A DNA stretch of 14,963 nt. Source: Clostridium sp. Its GTDB lineage: Bacteria > Bacillota > Clostridia > Lachnospirales > Lachnospiraceae. Below are positions 1-5,889 of the stretch, piece after piece. The position numbers were made by a program, and so were the translations under genes. Location of the stretch: NCBI GenBank assembly GCA_018377235.1, contig JAGZZT010000027.1:1-14963 (forward strand), given 5' to 3'. Each line of letters begins with the position of its first letter. Within the stretch, counting starts at the first letter, position 1. The notes beneath the pieces were generated by a model. That model had not been told where the DNA came from and did not search any database. It saw only the letters and a list, made by a program, of their open reading frames with translations.

Positions 1-15
1 CGCCACTTCTGCGTA

Positions 16-99
16 TGCGGGAGATGGGACTTGAACCCACACGATCATACAACCACTAGATCCTTAGTCTAGCCTGTCTGCCAATTCCAGCACTCCCGC
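16..99 (-). tRNA. tRNA-Leu (anticodon AAG)
   Basis: The reverse strand folds as a class II tRNA: a 7-bp acceptor stem (GCGGGAG at 99-93 with CTCCCGC at 23-17), a D-arm containing AATTGGCAGA, an anticodon stem CTAGA/TCTAG around the loop CTAAGGA, a long variable arm typical of leucine tRNAs, and a T-arm with TTCAAGT. The anticodon AAG lies at 65-63 and reads CUU. The discriminator base is A at position 16. The next bases are TAC, so CCA is not encoded and must be added after transcription. A good promoter lies 39 bp upstream of the gene. The unusual point is adenosine at wobble position 34. Identity as a leucine tRNA is secure; the modification state of A34 cannot be seen. Confidence 0.95.
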
Positions 100-137
100 C
101 TATTCTTTTTCCTGTTGTTTTTCTTTCAACGATATAC

Positions 138-166
138 AGTATATCACACTGTCCAAAATTTGGCAA
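138..166 (-). promoter_or_regulatory. Promoter of the tRNA-Leu gene
   Basis: On the minus strand there is a -35 box TTGCCA (166-161), a 17-bp spacer and a -10 box TATACT (143-138). Both boxes are close to the sigma-A consensus. The expected transcription start is near 131, leaving about 30 nt of 5' leader to be trimmed by RNase P. An AT-rich tract with long T runs (about 170-230) lies just upstream, between this promoter and the rplT terminator. It could act as an UP-like element, but that is inference. Confidence 0.8.
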
Positions 167-222
167 GTCTTTTTTGCAATTTTTTTAATTTTTTTATTAA
201 TTGCGTTTGTATATCTTTTTCC

Positions 223-269
223 AAAAAAATAGATGCCGGAAGAAAATAATTCTCTTTCCTCCGGCATCT
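223..269 (-). terminator. Rho-independent terminator of the infC-rpmI-rplT operon
   Basis: On the minus strand AGATGCCGGA (269-260) pairs with TCCGGCATCT (240-231), a perfect 10-bp GC-rich stem. It is followed by A and seven T residues (230-223). It sits 26 bp after the rplT stop codon and separates the operon from the tRNA-Leu promoter. Confidence 0.93.
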
Positions 270-294
270 GTCTGTTCTGTTTTAAATACTGAAA

Positions 295-651
295 TTAAGC
301 CAGTTTGGACTTAGCTAACTCTGCTAACTTTGCAAAGCCCTCAGCATCGCTGATAGCCATATCAGATAATACCTTACGGTTCATCTCAACGCCAGCCAGC
401 TTTAATCCGTACATGAACTTGCTGTAGGATAAACCGTTGATACGTGCAGCAGCGTTGATACGTGCGATCCAGAGCTGTCTGAACTGTCTCTTTCTCTCCT
501 TACGTCCTGCATAGGAGCTCTTTAATGCTCTCATTACAGACTGCTTTGCGATTCTATACTGTTTGGAACGAGCGCCTCTGTAGCCTTTAGCCAGCTTTAA
601 CACTCTGTTATGTTTCTTCTTAGCGTTTAATCCGCCTTTAATTCTTGCCAT
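295..651 (-). CDS. rplT: 50S ribosomal protein L20
   Basis: The 118-residue product is a standard-length L20, which binds 23S rRNA early in large-subunit assembly. In several bacteria L20 also represses its own operon by binding the mRNA. Seen in the sequence: the basic N-terminus MARIKGG followed by KKKHNRVLKLAKGYRGARSK, and a globular C-terminal half with WIARINAAARINGLSYSKFM and the ending LAELAKSKLA. AAGGAGG lies just upstream of the ATG. It is the last gene of infC-rpmI-rplT, 31 bp after rpmI, and is followed by a strong terminator. As L20 may act as repressor here, it is the natural candidate ligand for the leader in front of infC (inference). Confidence 0.98.
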   Translation of the reverse strand: MARIKGGLNAKKKHNRVLKLAKGYRGARSKQYRIAKQSVMRALKSSYAGRKERKRQFRQLWIARINAAARINGLSYSKFMYGLKLAGVEMNRKVLSDMAISDAEGFAKLAELAKSKLA

Positions 652-682
652 CGGTTATTTCCTCCTTCTTAATCTCTCAATC

Positions 683-880
683 TTATAAGTATGGTAAAAT
701 CTTCTTCATTACTTTTGCATTTGTAGCGTCAGTAACGATGTCTTTTCTAAGATTTCTCTTTCTCTTAGTAGATTTCTTAGTTAAGATATGGGATTTGTAA
801 GCTTTGTTTCTTACTAACTTTCCTGTTCCTGTTGTTTTAAAACGCTTAGCAGCTGCTCTGCTTGTTTTCATTTTAGGCAT
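683..880 (-). CDS. rpmI: 50S ribosomal protein L35
   Basis: The 65-residue, very basic protein has the L35 signature: start MPKMKTSRAAAKRFKTTGTG, a middle KSHILTKKSTKRKRNLRK and the ending VMKKILPYL. L35 is a small component of the large ribosomal subunit. The length is typical. A good ribosome-binding site (AAGGAGG) precedes the ATG. It lies 32 bp after infC and 31 bp before rplT with no terminator between, so the three genes form one transcription unit, as in most bacteria. Confidence 0.98.
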   Translation of the reverse strand: MPKMKTSRAAAKRFKTTGTGKLVRNKAYKSHILTKKSTKRKRNLRKDIVTDATNAKVMKKILPYL

Positions 881-912
881 GTTTATTTTCCTCCTTAGAT
901 AATGGTCTATTT

Positions 913-1419
913 TTAACGTTTTGCAGTTAAAAACATCACAATGCTTCTTCCCTCAACTTTGGAAGGCTTGTCGACAACCGCGATGTCGGCCAGCTTCTCA
1001 GCGAAATCGTCGAGGATGTATTTGGTTTTGGACATGTGCGCCATCTCACGGCCTCTGAAACGAAGAGTAATCTTAACCTTATTTCCCTTTTCAATGAACT
1101 TTCTGGCCGCTCCCACCTTTGTGTTCAGGTCATTTTCGTCAATGTTCGGGGACAGGCGTACTTCCTTTACCTCGATTGTCTTCTGTTTCTTTTTAGCTTC
1201 TTTTTCCTTGCGGGCCTGCTCGTAACGGAATTTTCCATAATCAATAATCTTGCAGACCGGCGGCTTTGCCGTCGGAGCAATCTTTACCAAATCAAGCTCT
1301 GCTTCCTTTGCCAACTTATAGGCATCCTTTGCAGACATGATACCAAGCTGCTCTCCGTGTTCTCCAATCAAACGAACCTCTCTGTCTCTAATCTGTTCGT
1401 TAATCATTAAATCGCTAAT
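913..1419 (-). CDS. infC: Translation initiation factor IF-3, predicted AUU start
   Basis: IF-3 binds the 30S subunit, prevents premature joining of 50S, and checks start codon and initiator tRNA. The sequence has the family's N-domain (INEQIRDREVRLIG, GEQLGIM, LDLVKIAPTAKPPVCKIIDYGKFRYE), a lysine-rich linker (KEKEAKKKQK) and the C-domain (EVRLSPNIDENDLNTKV, KITLRFRGREMAH). The first ATG (1407-1405) is 21 nt from the ribosome-binding site GGAGG (1433-1429), too far. An in-frame ATT codon at 1419-1417 lies 9 nt from it, giving 168 residues starting M-S-D-L-M-I-N-E-Q. A rare AUU start is the known basis of IF-3 autoregulation in Escherichia coli, so I prefer it. It is the first gene of infC-rpmI-rplT, behind a leader of about 234 nt with a terminator-like hairpin. 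Identity is certain; the start is strongly supported. Confidence 0.95.
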   Translation of the reverse strand: MSDLMINEQIRDREVRLIGEHGEQLGIMSAKDAYKLAKEAELDLVKIAPTAKPPVCKIIDYGKFRYEQARKEKEAKKKQKTIEVKEVRLSPNIDENDLNTKVGAARKFIEKGNKVKITLRFRGREMAHMSKTKYILDDFAEKLADIAVVDKPSKVEGRSIVMFLTAKR

Positions 1420-1425
1420 AGCCGT

Positions 1426-1433
1426 CCACCTCC
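1426..1433 (-). promoter_or_regulatory. Ribosome-binding site that sets the infC start
   Basis: The minus strand reads GGAGGTGG here. The distance to the ATT codon at 1419 is 9 nt counted from GGAGG, while the distance to the first ATG at 1407 is 21 nt. No other in-frame ATG, GTG or TTG lies at a suitable distance. Confidence 0.85.
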
Positions 1434-1504
1434 ATACTGTGATGATGAATGAATCAATATACTAACTGTTTCTGCTCCTCTGTCGTTTTACTGCCACGGA
1501 GCGA

Positions 1505-1537
1505 AACAACAAAAAGCGGGCAGTCAGACTACCCGCT
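1505..1537 (-). terminator. Attenuator hairpin in the infC leader
   Basis: On the minus strand AGCGGGTAGT (1537-1528) pairs with ACTGCCCGCT (1524-1515) around a 3-nt loop, giving 10 bp with one T-G pair. It is followed by TTTTTGTTGT. It lies inside the transcript that starts at the promoter near 1660, so it is an internal terminator controlling infC rather than the end of another gene. Confidence 0.85.
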
Positions 1538-1659
1538 CATAAACTATAGGAAATCCCAATTCTGGATTATTCTCTATTTTGTATGAACCACTGGTCACTG
1601 CATGTGCCAGGGTGAGGCGGATACCTGCTTTCCTGATGCTGTTCTTCACAACTTTTAGT

Positions 1660-1688
1660 ATTATACTATGGGATTTTTGTTTCGTCAA
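1660..1688 (-). promoter_or_regulatory. Promoter of the infC-rpmI-rplT operon
   Basis: The minus strand has -35 TTGACG (1688-1683), a 17-bp spacer and a perfect -10 TATAAT (1665-1660). The expected transcription start is near 1653. This is one of the strongest promoters in the window, as expected for ribosomal protein genes. The stretch between it and the DUF1540 terminator (1689-1778) is AT-rich with a GC-rich palindromic patch at about 1715-1746. Confidence 0.88.
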
Positions 1689-1714
1689 GGACTTTTTTAA
1701 AATATATTTCTTCT

Positions 1715-1748
1715 TCGCGCAAGTGCGCTTCCTAAGCGAAGCGTTTTT
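1715..1748. repeat. Palindromic GC-rich patch, copy of a dispersed element
   Basis: The plus strand contains GTGCGCTTCC, CTAA and GCGAAGCG followed by TTTTTTA. CGCTTC and GAAGCG can pair around a 6-nt loop. A near copy, GTGCGTTCC followed by CGCGGAGCG and TTTTTTA, occurs at about 10799-10823 in front of rnr. It looks like a terminator on the plus strand, but no plus-strand gene is visible. It lies just upstream of the infC promoter. Function unknown. Confidence 0.4.
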
Positions 1749-1778
1749 TACAACATAGGACACAATTTCCCATGCCAT

Positions 1779-1826
1779 AAAAAAGGGAAGAAAGGAACTC
1801 TTTCAGTGAAAACATCCTTTCTTCCC
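1779..1826 (-). terminator. Rho-independent terminator of the DUF1540 gene
   Basis: On the minus strand GGGAAGAAAGGA (1826-1815) pairs perfectly with TCCTTTCTTCCC (1796-1785) over 12 bp and is followed by TTTTTT (1784-1779). It lies 43 bp after the stop codon of the upstream gene, so that gene is transcribed separately from the infC operon. Confidence 0.92.
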
Positions 1827-1869
1827 CTATCTTACAGCAGCTCTGTGCCTGTCCTTATTCTGCTGCTTT

Positions 1870-2184
1870 TTAACGGGCCTTAAAGCTTGAACACTCTGTC
1901 TGATGAGCCTCTACAGCATTTCCGCCAGTAATTCCGATGTGATCGGCTGCACAGAATTTGTCCTTATTATAGACACAGTTTTCTGCCTCGCAGGCTACGC
2001 GCAGCTGGCTCTCCGGCGTCTTAAACATGTTCTTAAACATCTGCCCCTTGTTCTCATCGAAGCTGGCGCAGCAGGTGCCGCACTTTTCTGTAGCTGCCTT
2101 TCCTTCTACTGTAATAGAATTGCGGCAGCAGCAGTTCTCTGAGTTGTGTACACATCCAGTTACATTGCAGTCAAGTCTTGTCAT
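1870..2184 (-). CDS. DUF1540 domain protein, two cysteine-rich repeats
   Basis: The product has 104 residues and 12 cysteines (6, 11, 18, 19, 20, 35, 38, 39, 65, 70, 78, 98). They form two similar units: C-x4-C-x7-C ending in CGTCCASF, and C-x4-C-x7-C ending in TECSSFKAR. Both units share the pattern of a basic or acidic residue, N, C-V-x-N near the second cysteine. This is the DUF1540 pattern found in small Firmicute proteins. The cysteine spacing suggests metal binding, but the function is not known. There is no signal peptide or membrane segment, so it should be cytoplasmic. A good ribosome-binding site (AAAGGAGG) lies 9 nt before the ATG, and the gene has its own terminator. A -10-like TATAAT at 2308-2303 may belong to its promoter, but no -35 box is clear. 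It separates thrS from infC, which are adjacent in many other bacteria. Confidence 0.85.
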   Translation of the reverse strand: MTRLDCNVTGCVHNSENCCCRNSITVEGKAATEKCGTCCASFDENKGQMFKNMFKTPESQLRVACEAENCVYNKDKFCAADHIGITGGNAVEAHQTECSSFKAR

Positions 2185-2302
2185 CGCAAAAGTCCTCCTT
2201 TTTCCGGCTTTTTCCTGATTTAGAACGGCCGGTTTTCTTGTTCAGGATTATTATGCGATCATTTCAGCTTTTTATTCCTCCCGTTTAAACCGGAAGAACT
2301 GC

Positions 2303-2308
2303 ATTATA
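2303..2308 (-). promoter_or_regulatory. Possible -10 box for the DUF1540 gene
   Basis: The minus strand reads TATAAT here, 15 bp after the thrS stop codon and about 120 bp before the DUF1540 start. The sequence 17 bp upstream is GAAAAT, which is a poor -35 box, so this is only a candidate. No convincing terminator for thrS is present in 2185-2322; one 7-bp hairpin (about 2297-2274) lacks a T tract. Confidence 0.3.
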
Positions 2309-2322
2309 ATAGAAGAAACGGA

Positions 2323-4257
2323 TTAATTTTCCTTTTTCTCTTCCATCTTTCTCATCTCTTTCGATGTGATTTCCTTCTGAATTTTCTCAATAAATCCGTC
2401 TAAGGAGGAAGCTCCCTCGTCACCTGCAAAGCGGCTTCTGACAGATACTGTATTCTCCTCTTCCTCTTTCTGGCCTACTACCAGCATGTACGGAATCTTG
2501 TGAGTCTGTGCTTCGCGGATCTTGTAGCCGATTTTCTCGGAGCGGGTATCCATCTCAGCACGGATTCCAGCTGCATTTAAAGCCTCGTATACCTTGGAAG
2601 CGTACTCTGCATATTTGTCTGAAATCGGAAGCACCTTTACCTGTACCGGAGCCAGCCATGTCGGGAATGCGCCTGCAAAGTGCTCAATTAAGATTCCAAT
2701 AAATCTCTCAATGGATCCAAATACAACACGGTGAATCATAATTGGTCTGTGCTTCTCTCCATCTGCACCTGTGTACTCCAGCTCAAATCGCTGTGGAAGC
2801 TGGAAATCCAGCTGGATGGTTCCACACTGCCATGTTCTTCCAATGCAGTCTTCCAGATGGAAATCAATCTTCGGTCCATAGAAGGCTCCGTCTCCTTCAT
2901 TTACTACATAAGAAAGTCCAAGTTCCTCCAGGGCGCTTCTCAATCCCTCTGTTGCAAGCTCCCAATCCTCGTCGCTTCCCATGCTGTCTTCCGGTCTTGT
3001 AGAGAGCTCCACATGATATTTAAAGCCAAACAGAGTGTAAACCTCATTGATCAGAGTGGCAACGCCTTTGATCTCATCCTTAATCTGCTCTGGTGTCATG
3101 AAGATATGAGCGTCATCCTGTGTAAAGCAGCGTACGCGCATCAGACCATGCAGCTGTCCGGATTTCTCATGGCGATGAACCAGTCCCAGTTCTCCCATGC
3201 GCAGAGGCAGATCACGGTAGGATCTTGGCTCAGAAGCGTAAACGAGAACGCCGCCTGGACAGTTCATCGGCTTGATTGCATAGTCTTCCTCATCGATCAC
3301 AGTTGTATACATATTATTCTTGTAGTGATCCCAGTGTCCGGATGTCTCCCAAAGACTTCTGTTCAAGATAACCGGCGTGGAAATTTCCACGTATCCAGCC
3401 TTACGGTGGATCTCTCTCCAGTAATCCAGAAGCGTATTCTTAAGCTGCATTCCCTTAGGAAGGAAGAATGGGAATCCAGGGCCTGCATCGTGCATCATGA
3501 ATAAGCCCAGCTCTTTTCCCAGCTTTCTGTGATCACGCTTTTTAGCCTCCTCCATCATAGTGATGTAGGCCTCTAATTCCTCCTTTTTGGAGAAAGCTGT
3601 CGCGTAGATACGTGTCAGCATCTTATTTTTCTCGCTTCCGCGCCAGTAAGCGCCGGCCAGATTTAAGAGTTTGTAAGCCTTTCCTACATCCTTTGTGCTC
3701 ATCAGGTGCGGGCCAGCGCAGAGATCTACGAACTCGCCCTGACGATAAAAGCTGATCTCCTCGCCCTCTGGAAGATCTTCAATCAGCTCTACCTTGTAAG
3801 GCTCCTCCTTCTCCTTCATAAAAGCAATCGCTTCCTCTCTCGGCAGGGTGAAACGCTCAATCGGAAGATTTTCTTTCACGATCTTCTTCATCTCGGCTTC
3901 AATTTTCCCCATATCTTCTGCTGTCATAGGGCTTTCCGGATCCACATCATAGTAAAATCCGTCTGCAATGGAAGGTCCGATTGCCAGCTTTGTATTCGGA
4001 TATAATCTCTTTACAGCCTGCGCCATGATGTGGCTGGCTGTATGGCGGAGCGCTGCCAATCCGTTCTCATCCTTTGCTGTCAGAATATTTAACTGACAGT
4101 CCTTATCCACTACTGTTCTTAAATCTACTGTGTCTCCGTCCATCTCTCCTGCACAGGCAACTCTGGCAAGACCTTCGCTGATATCTTTTGCAATGTCGAT
4201 GACAGACATGGCAGATGCATACTCTTTTACAGAGCCGTCTTTTAATGTAATCTTCAT
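2323..4257 (-). CDS. thrS: Threonine--tRNA ligase
   Basis: The 644-residue cytoplasmic enzyme charges tRNA-Thr with threonine using ATP. Domains in order: TGS (1 to about 62), editing domain (about 65-225) with the hydrolytic residues H72, H76 (RHTASH) and C180, H184 (CAGPH), the class II catalytic core (about 245-535) and the anticodon-binding domain (about 540-635). The zinc ligands that select threonine are in place: C333 (MNCPGG), H384 (DDAHIF) and H509 (MIHRVVFGS). Motif 2 is around RHEKSGQLHGLMRVR and motif 3 is GSIERFIGILIEH. The length is that of the full bacterial enzyme including editing; the last 15 residues form a charged tail. The ATG is preceded by AAGGAG. The long leader upstream is a T-box with a threonine specifier codon, so the gene should be induced when uncharged tRNA-Thr accumulates. 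Confidence 0.98.
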   Translation of the reverse strand: MKITLKDGSVKEYASAMSVIDIAKDISEGLARVACAGEMDGDTVDLRTVVDKDCQLNILTAKDENGLAALRHTASHIMAQAVKRLYPNTKLAIGPSIADGFYYDVDPESPMTAEDMGKIEAEMKKIVKENLPIERFTLPREEAIAFMKEKEEPYKVELIEDLPEGEEISFYRQGEFVDLCAGPHLMSTKDVGKAYKLLNLAGAYWRGSEKNKMLTRIYATAFSKKEELEAYITMMEEAKKRDHRKLGKELGLFMMHDAGPGFPFFLPKGMQLKNTLLDYWREIHRKAGYVEISTPVILNRSLWETSGHWDHYKNNMYTTVIDEEDYAIKPMNCPGGVLVYASEPRSYRDLPLRMGELGLVHRHEKSGQLHGLMRVRCFTQDDAHIFMTPEQIKDEIKGVATLINEVYTLFGFKYHVELSTRPEDSMGSDEDWELATEGLRSALEELGLSYVVNEGDGAFYGPKIDFHLEDCIGRTWQCGTIQLDFQLPQRFELEYTGADGEKHRPIMIHRVVFGSIERFIGILIEHFAGAFPTWLAPVQVKVLPISDKYAEYASKVYEALNAAGIRAEMDTRSEKIGYKIREAQTHKIPYMLVVGQKEEEENTVSVRSRFAGDEGASSLDGFIEKIQKEITSKEMRKMEEKKEN

Positions 4258-4382
4258 GATTTTATCTCCTTTTGATTTATTAACTGCTTGTCGGCTGTTT
4301 CCATGTCTGATACATATTTGGACTGCAGAACTGCGATCTTTGCGAGGGATCTTATCCCAGAGGACGCAAGTTCCTGTGAAAT

Positions 4383-4421
4383 AAAAAATCCCTTGTCATA
4401 CACTTTATGTATAACAAGGGA
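4383..4421 (-). terminator. T-box regulated terminator of thrS
   Basis: On the minus strand TCCCTTGTTATACAT (4421-4407) pairs with GTGTATGACAAGGGA (4403-4389), 15 bp with two G-U pairs and a 3-nt loop, followed by TTTTTT (4388-4383). It starts 10 nt after the T-box sequence, whose 5' part can form the alternative antiterminator with TTCG-TCCC upstream bases. Confidence 0.93.
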
Positions 4422-4649
4422 CGAATTTATTCGCGGTTCCACCCTGATTGCGCAGACACTAAGATCCTGCACCTCTCATTATGATGATAACGGAATCACC
4501 GTTCCCGATTAAGGGACACTCAAAGATGGTCTTCAGACGGTTCTTCTGTAAGAGGCTTCCACCTGGCACCTCTCTCTCTGGACAGCTTCTTCCGGCCTAC
4601 TTTTCTTCTCAGCGTGTTGGCTGTATTGGACATGGCTAGTCTTCTATTC
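4383..4649 (-). promoter_or_regulatory. T-box leader of thrS, threonine specifier ACC
   Basis: A T-box riboswitch senses uncharged tRNA and lets transcription pass the terminator. Seen on the minus strand: the conserved T-box sequence AGGGTGGAACCGCG (4445-4432), directly followed by the terminator stem; an AGTA-type internal loop sequence near 4600 in stem I; and an ACC codon (4530-4528) followed by A in the sequence GAAG-ACC-A, the expected specifier loop position. ACC is a threonine codon, matching thrS. The bulge UGGA (4441-4438) would pair with an acceptor end UCCA, so it predicts U as discriminator base of the cognate tRNA-Thr. The 125 nt between terminator and start codon hold nothing else I recognise. 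Confidence 0.92.
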
Positions 4650-4655
4650 TCTTTG

Positions 4656-4683
4656 ATTATAGCATTGGTTCCCGTTTTGTCAA
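4656..4683 (-). promoter_or_regulatory. Promoter of thrS
   Basis: The minus strand has a perfect -35 TTGACA (4683-4678), a 16-bp spacer and a perfect -10 TATAAT (4661-4656). The expected start is near 4649, at the beginning of the T-box leader. The -35 box begins 31 bp after the ilvE stop codon. I see no hairpin terminator between ilvE and this promoter. Confidence 0.9.
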
Positions 4684-4713
4684 GATATTTTCCGCGTTTT
4701 GCTTTATCTGTTT

Positions 4714-5784
4714 TTACTTTACTTCTACACTCCAGCCAGCTGGCCCCTCTATCTTTCCCAGCTGAATACCTGTGATTGTATCATAAATCTTCTGGGTAAC
4801 AGGACCAATTTTTCCGCCTGTAATAGCCATTTTTTCGTTTTCATAGCGAAGCTCTCCTACTGGAGATACAACTGCTGCCGTACCAGTTCCAAAACACTCT
4901 TCCATGGCTCCTGTTCTGGCAGCCTCTACGATTTCGTCTACAGAAATCCTTCTCTCCTCCACCGGAATCCCCCACTCTCTGCACAGCTCAATAGCAGATC
5001 TTCTGGTAATTCCAGGAAGAATACTTCCGTTTAACTGAGGTGTCACAACAGTTCCATTGATCTTAAAGAAGATATTCATCGCTCCTACTTCTTCAATGTA
5101 TTTTCTCTCCACTCCGTCCAGCCACAGCACCTGGGCGTAGCCCTCATCATGAGCTTTCACCTGAGCAGCCAGGGAGGCTACATAGTTGCCGCCTGTTTTG
5201 GCCTCTCCAATTCCGCCTCTTACCGCTCTTACATACTCGTCCTCAATCCAGATTTTAACTGGATCCAGACCGCTCTCATAGTAAGCGCCTACTGGAGACA
5301 AAATAATTAAAAACTTGTAGGTATTTGACGGGCGGACTCCGAGGAACGGATCCGTGGCGAACATAAACGGACGAATGTACAGAGAGGTTCCCGGCTTTGT
5401 AGGAATCCAGTCTGCATCCAGCTTCACCAGATCATTTAATGCCTGTAAAAACATATCTTTAGGAATCTCCGGCATACAGAGACGCTGATTACTGTTTTTC
5501 GCTCTCTCCCAGTTCTTGTCAGGGCGGAACAACAGAGTTCTTCCGTCCTCGCTCTTATAAGCTTTTAAGCCCTCGAACATCTCCTGGCCATAGTGGAATA
5601 CCATGCAGGACGGATCCAGCGTAAGCGGCTGATAAGGAACAATCCTGGGGTCTACCCAGCCCTGTCCTTCTATGTAATCGCACACAAACATGTGATCTGT
5701 AAAAATAGTTCCAAACTTCAGCGGATCATCTGCTCCCGGCTTCTGTTTCGGAGCGGCTGTTTTTTCGATTCTTATATTGTACAT
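4714..5784 (-). CDS. ilvE: Branched-chain amino acid aminotransferase
   Basis: This PLP enzyme of fold type IV moves the amino group between glutamate and the 2-oxo acids of valine, leucine and isoleucine. It is of the longer BCAT subgroup (about 350 residues), as shown by FGTIFTDHMF near the N-terminus, FHYGQEMFEGLKAY, RPDKNWERAKNS and RPFMFATDPFLGV. The PLP lysine is in GEAKTGGNYVASL, about residue 196 of the 356-residue protein. VLWLDGVERKYIEEVGAMN, GSILPGITRRSAIEL and ECFGTGTAAVVSP are the expected active-site and phosphate-binding segments. The open frame begins at a GTG (5793), but that codon is only 3 nt from the AAGGA ribosome-binding site. The ATG at 5784 is correctly spaced and is preferred. 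The gene has its own consensus promoter and no leader regulation is visible. Confidence 0.95.
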   Translation of the reverse strand: MYNIRIEKTAAPKQKPGADDPLKFGTIFTDHMFVCDYIEGQGWVDPRIVPYQPLTLDPSCMVFHYGQEMFEGLKAYKSEDGRTLLFRPDKNWERAKNSNQRLCMPEIPKDMFLQALNDLVKLDADWIPTKPGTSLYIRPFMFATDPFLGVRPSNTYKFLIILSPVGAYYESGLDPVKIWIEDEYVRAVRGGIGEAKTGGNYVASLAAQVKAHDEGYAQVLWLDGVERKYIEEVGAMNIFFKINGTVVTPQLNGSILPGITRRSAIELCREWGIPVEERRISVDEIVEAARTGAMEECFGTGTAAVVSPVGELRYENEKMAITGGKIGPVTQKIYDTITGIQLGKIEGPAGWSVEVK

Positions 5785-5826
5785 GGGCTTCACCCTTCCT
5801 TTCCGAGCAAATTTATAATATATTCC

Positions 5827-5855
5827 ATTATCGTAGATAGGTTCTGTATTGTCAA
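5827..5855 (-). promoter_or_regulatory. Promoter of ilvE
   Basis: The minus strand has a perfect -35 TTGACA (5855-5850), a 17-bp spacer and -10 GATAAT (5832-5827). The start should be near 5820, giving a 5' leader of about 36 nt, too short for a leader-peptide attenuator. Confidence 0.88.
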
Positions 5856-5889
5856 TACGATTTCTTCATTTTCTGTAAATAGAATAACA

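Larger units (their letters stand above)
1420..1653 (-). promoter_or_regulatory. infC operon leader with attenuator (putative L20-type ribosomal leader)
   Basis: Between the promoter and infC lies about 234 nt of untranslated leader. It contains an intrinsic terminator (1537-1505) about 90 nt before the start codon. An upstream leader segment UAUCCGC (1623-1617) is complementary, with one G-U pair, to GCGGGUA (1536-1530), the 5' arm of that terminator. With a single bulged C the helix extends to UC/GA. The two structures exclude each other, which is the layout of an attenuator. Firmicute infC-rpmI-rplT operons are known to be controlled by L20 binding to such a leader, so L20 is the likely ligand. 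I did not match the leader to a covariance model, so the class is inferred. Confidence 0.7.

Noticed and set aside
16..230. tRNA-Leu considered as an integration site of a mobile element
   Set aside because: No repeat of the tRNA 3' end and no integrase gene is present in the window; the left edge cuts off the region beyond the tRNA 3' end.
1524..1778. Open frame of 84 codons on the minus strand upstream of infC
   Set aside because: It runs across a consensus promoter (1688-1660) and into the attenuator hairpin. It has no ribosome-binding site, and its composition does not look like a protein. The region is better explained as promoter plus leader.
2731..3504. Long plus-strand open frame of 257 codons
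   Set aside because: It is antisense to thrS, has no recognisable domain or ribosome-binding site, and is a by-product of thrS codon usage.
4254..4472. Open frame of 72 codons on the minus strand upstream of thrS
   Set aside because: It lies inside the T-box sequence and its terminator and overlaps the thrS start codon, so it is RNA regulatory sequence and not a gene.
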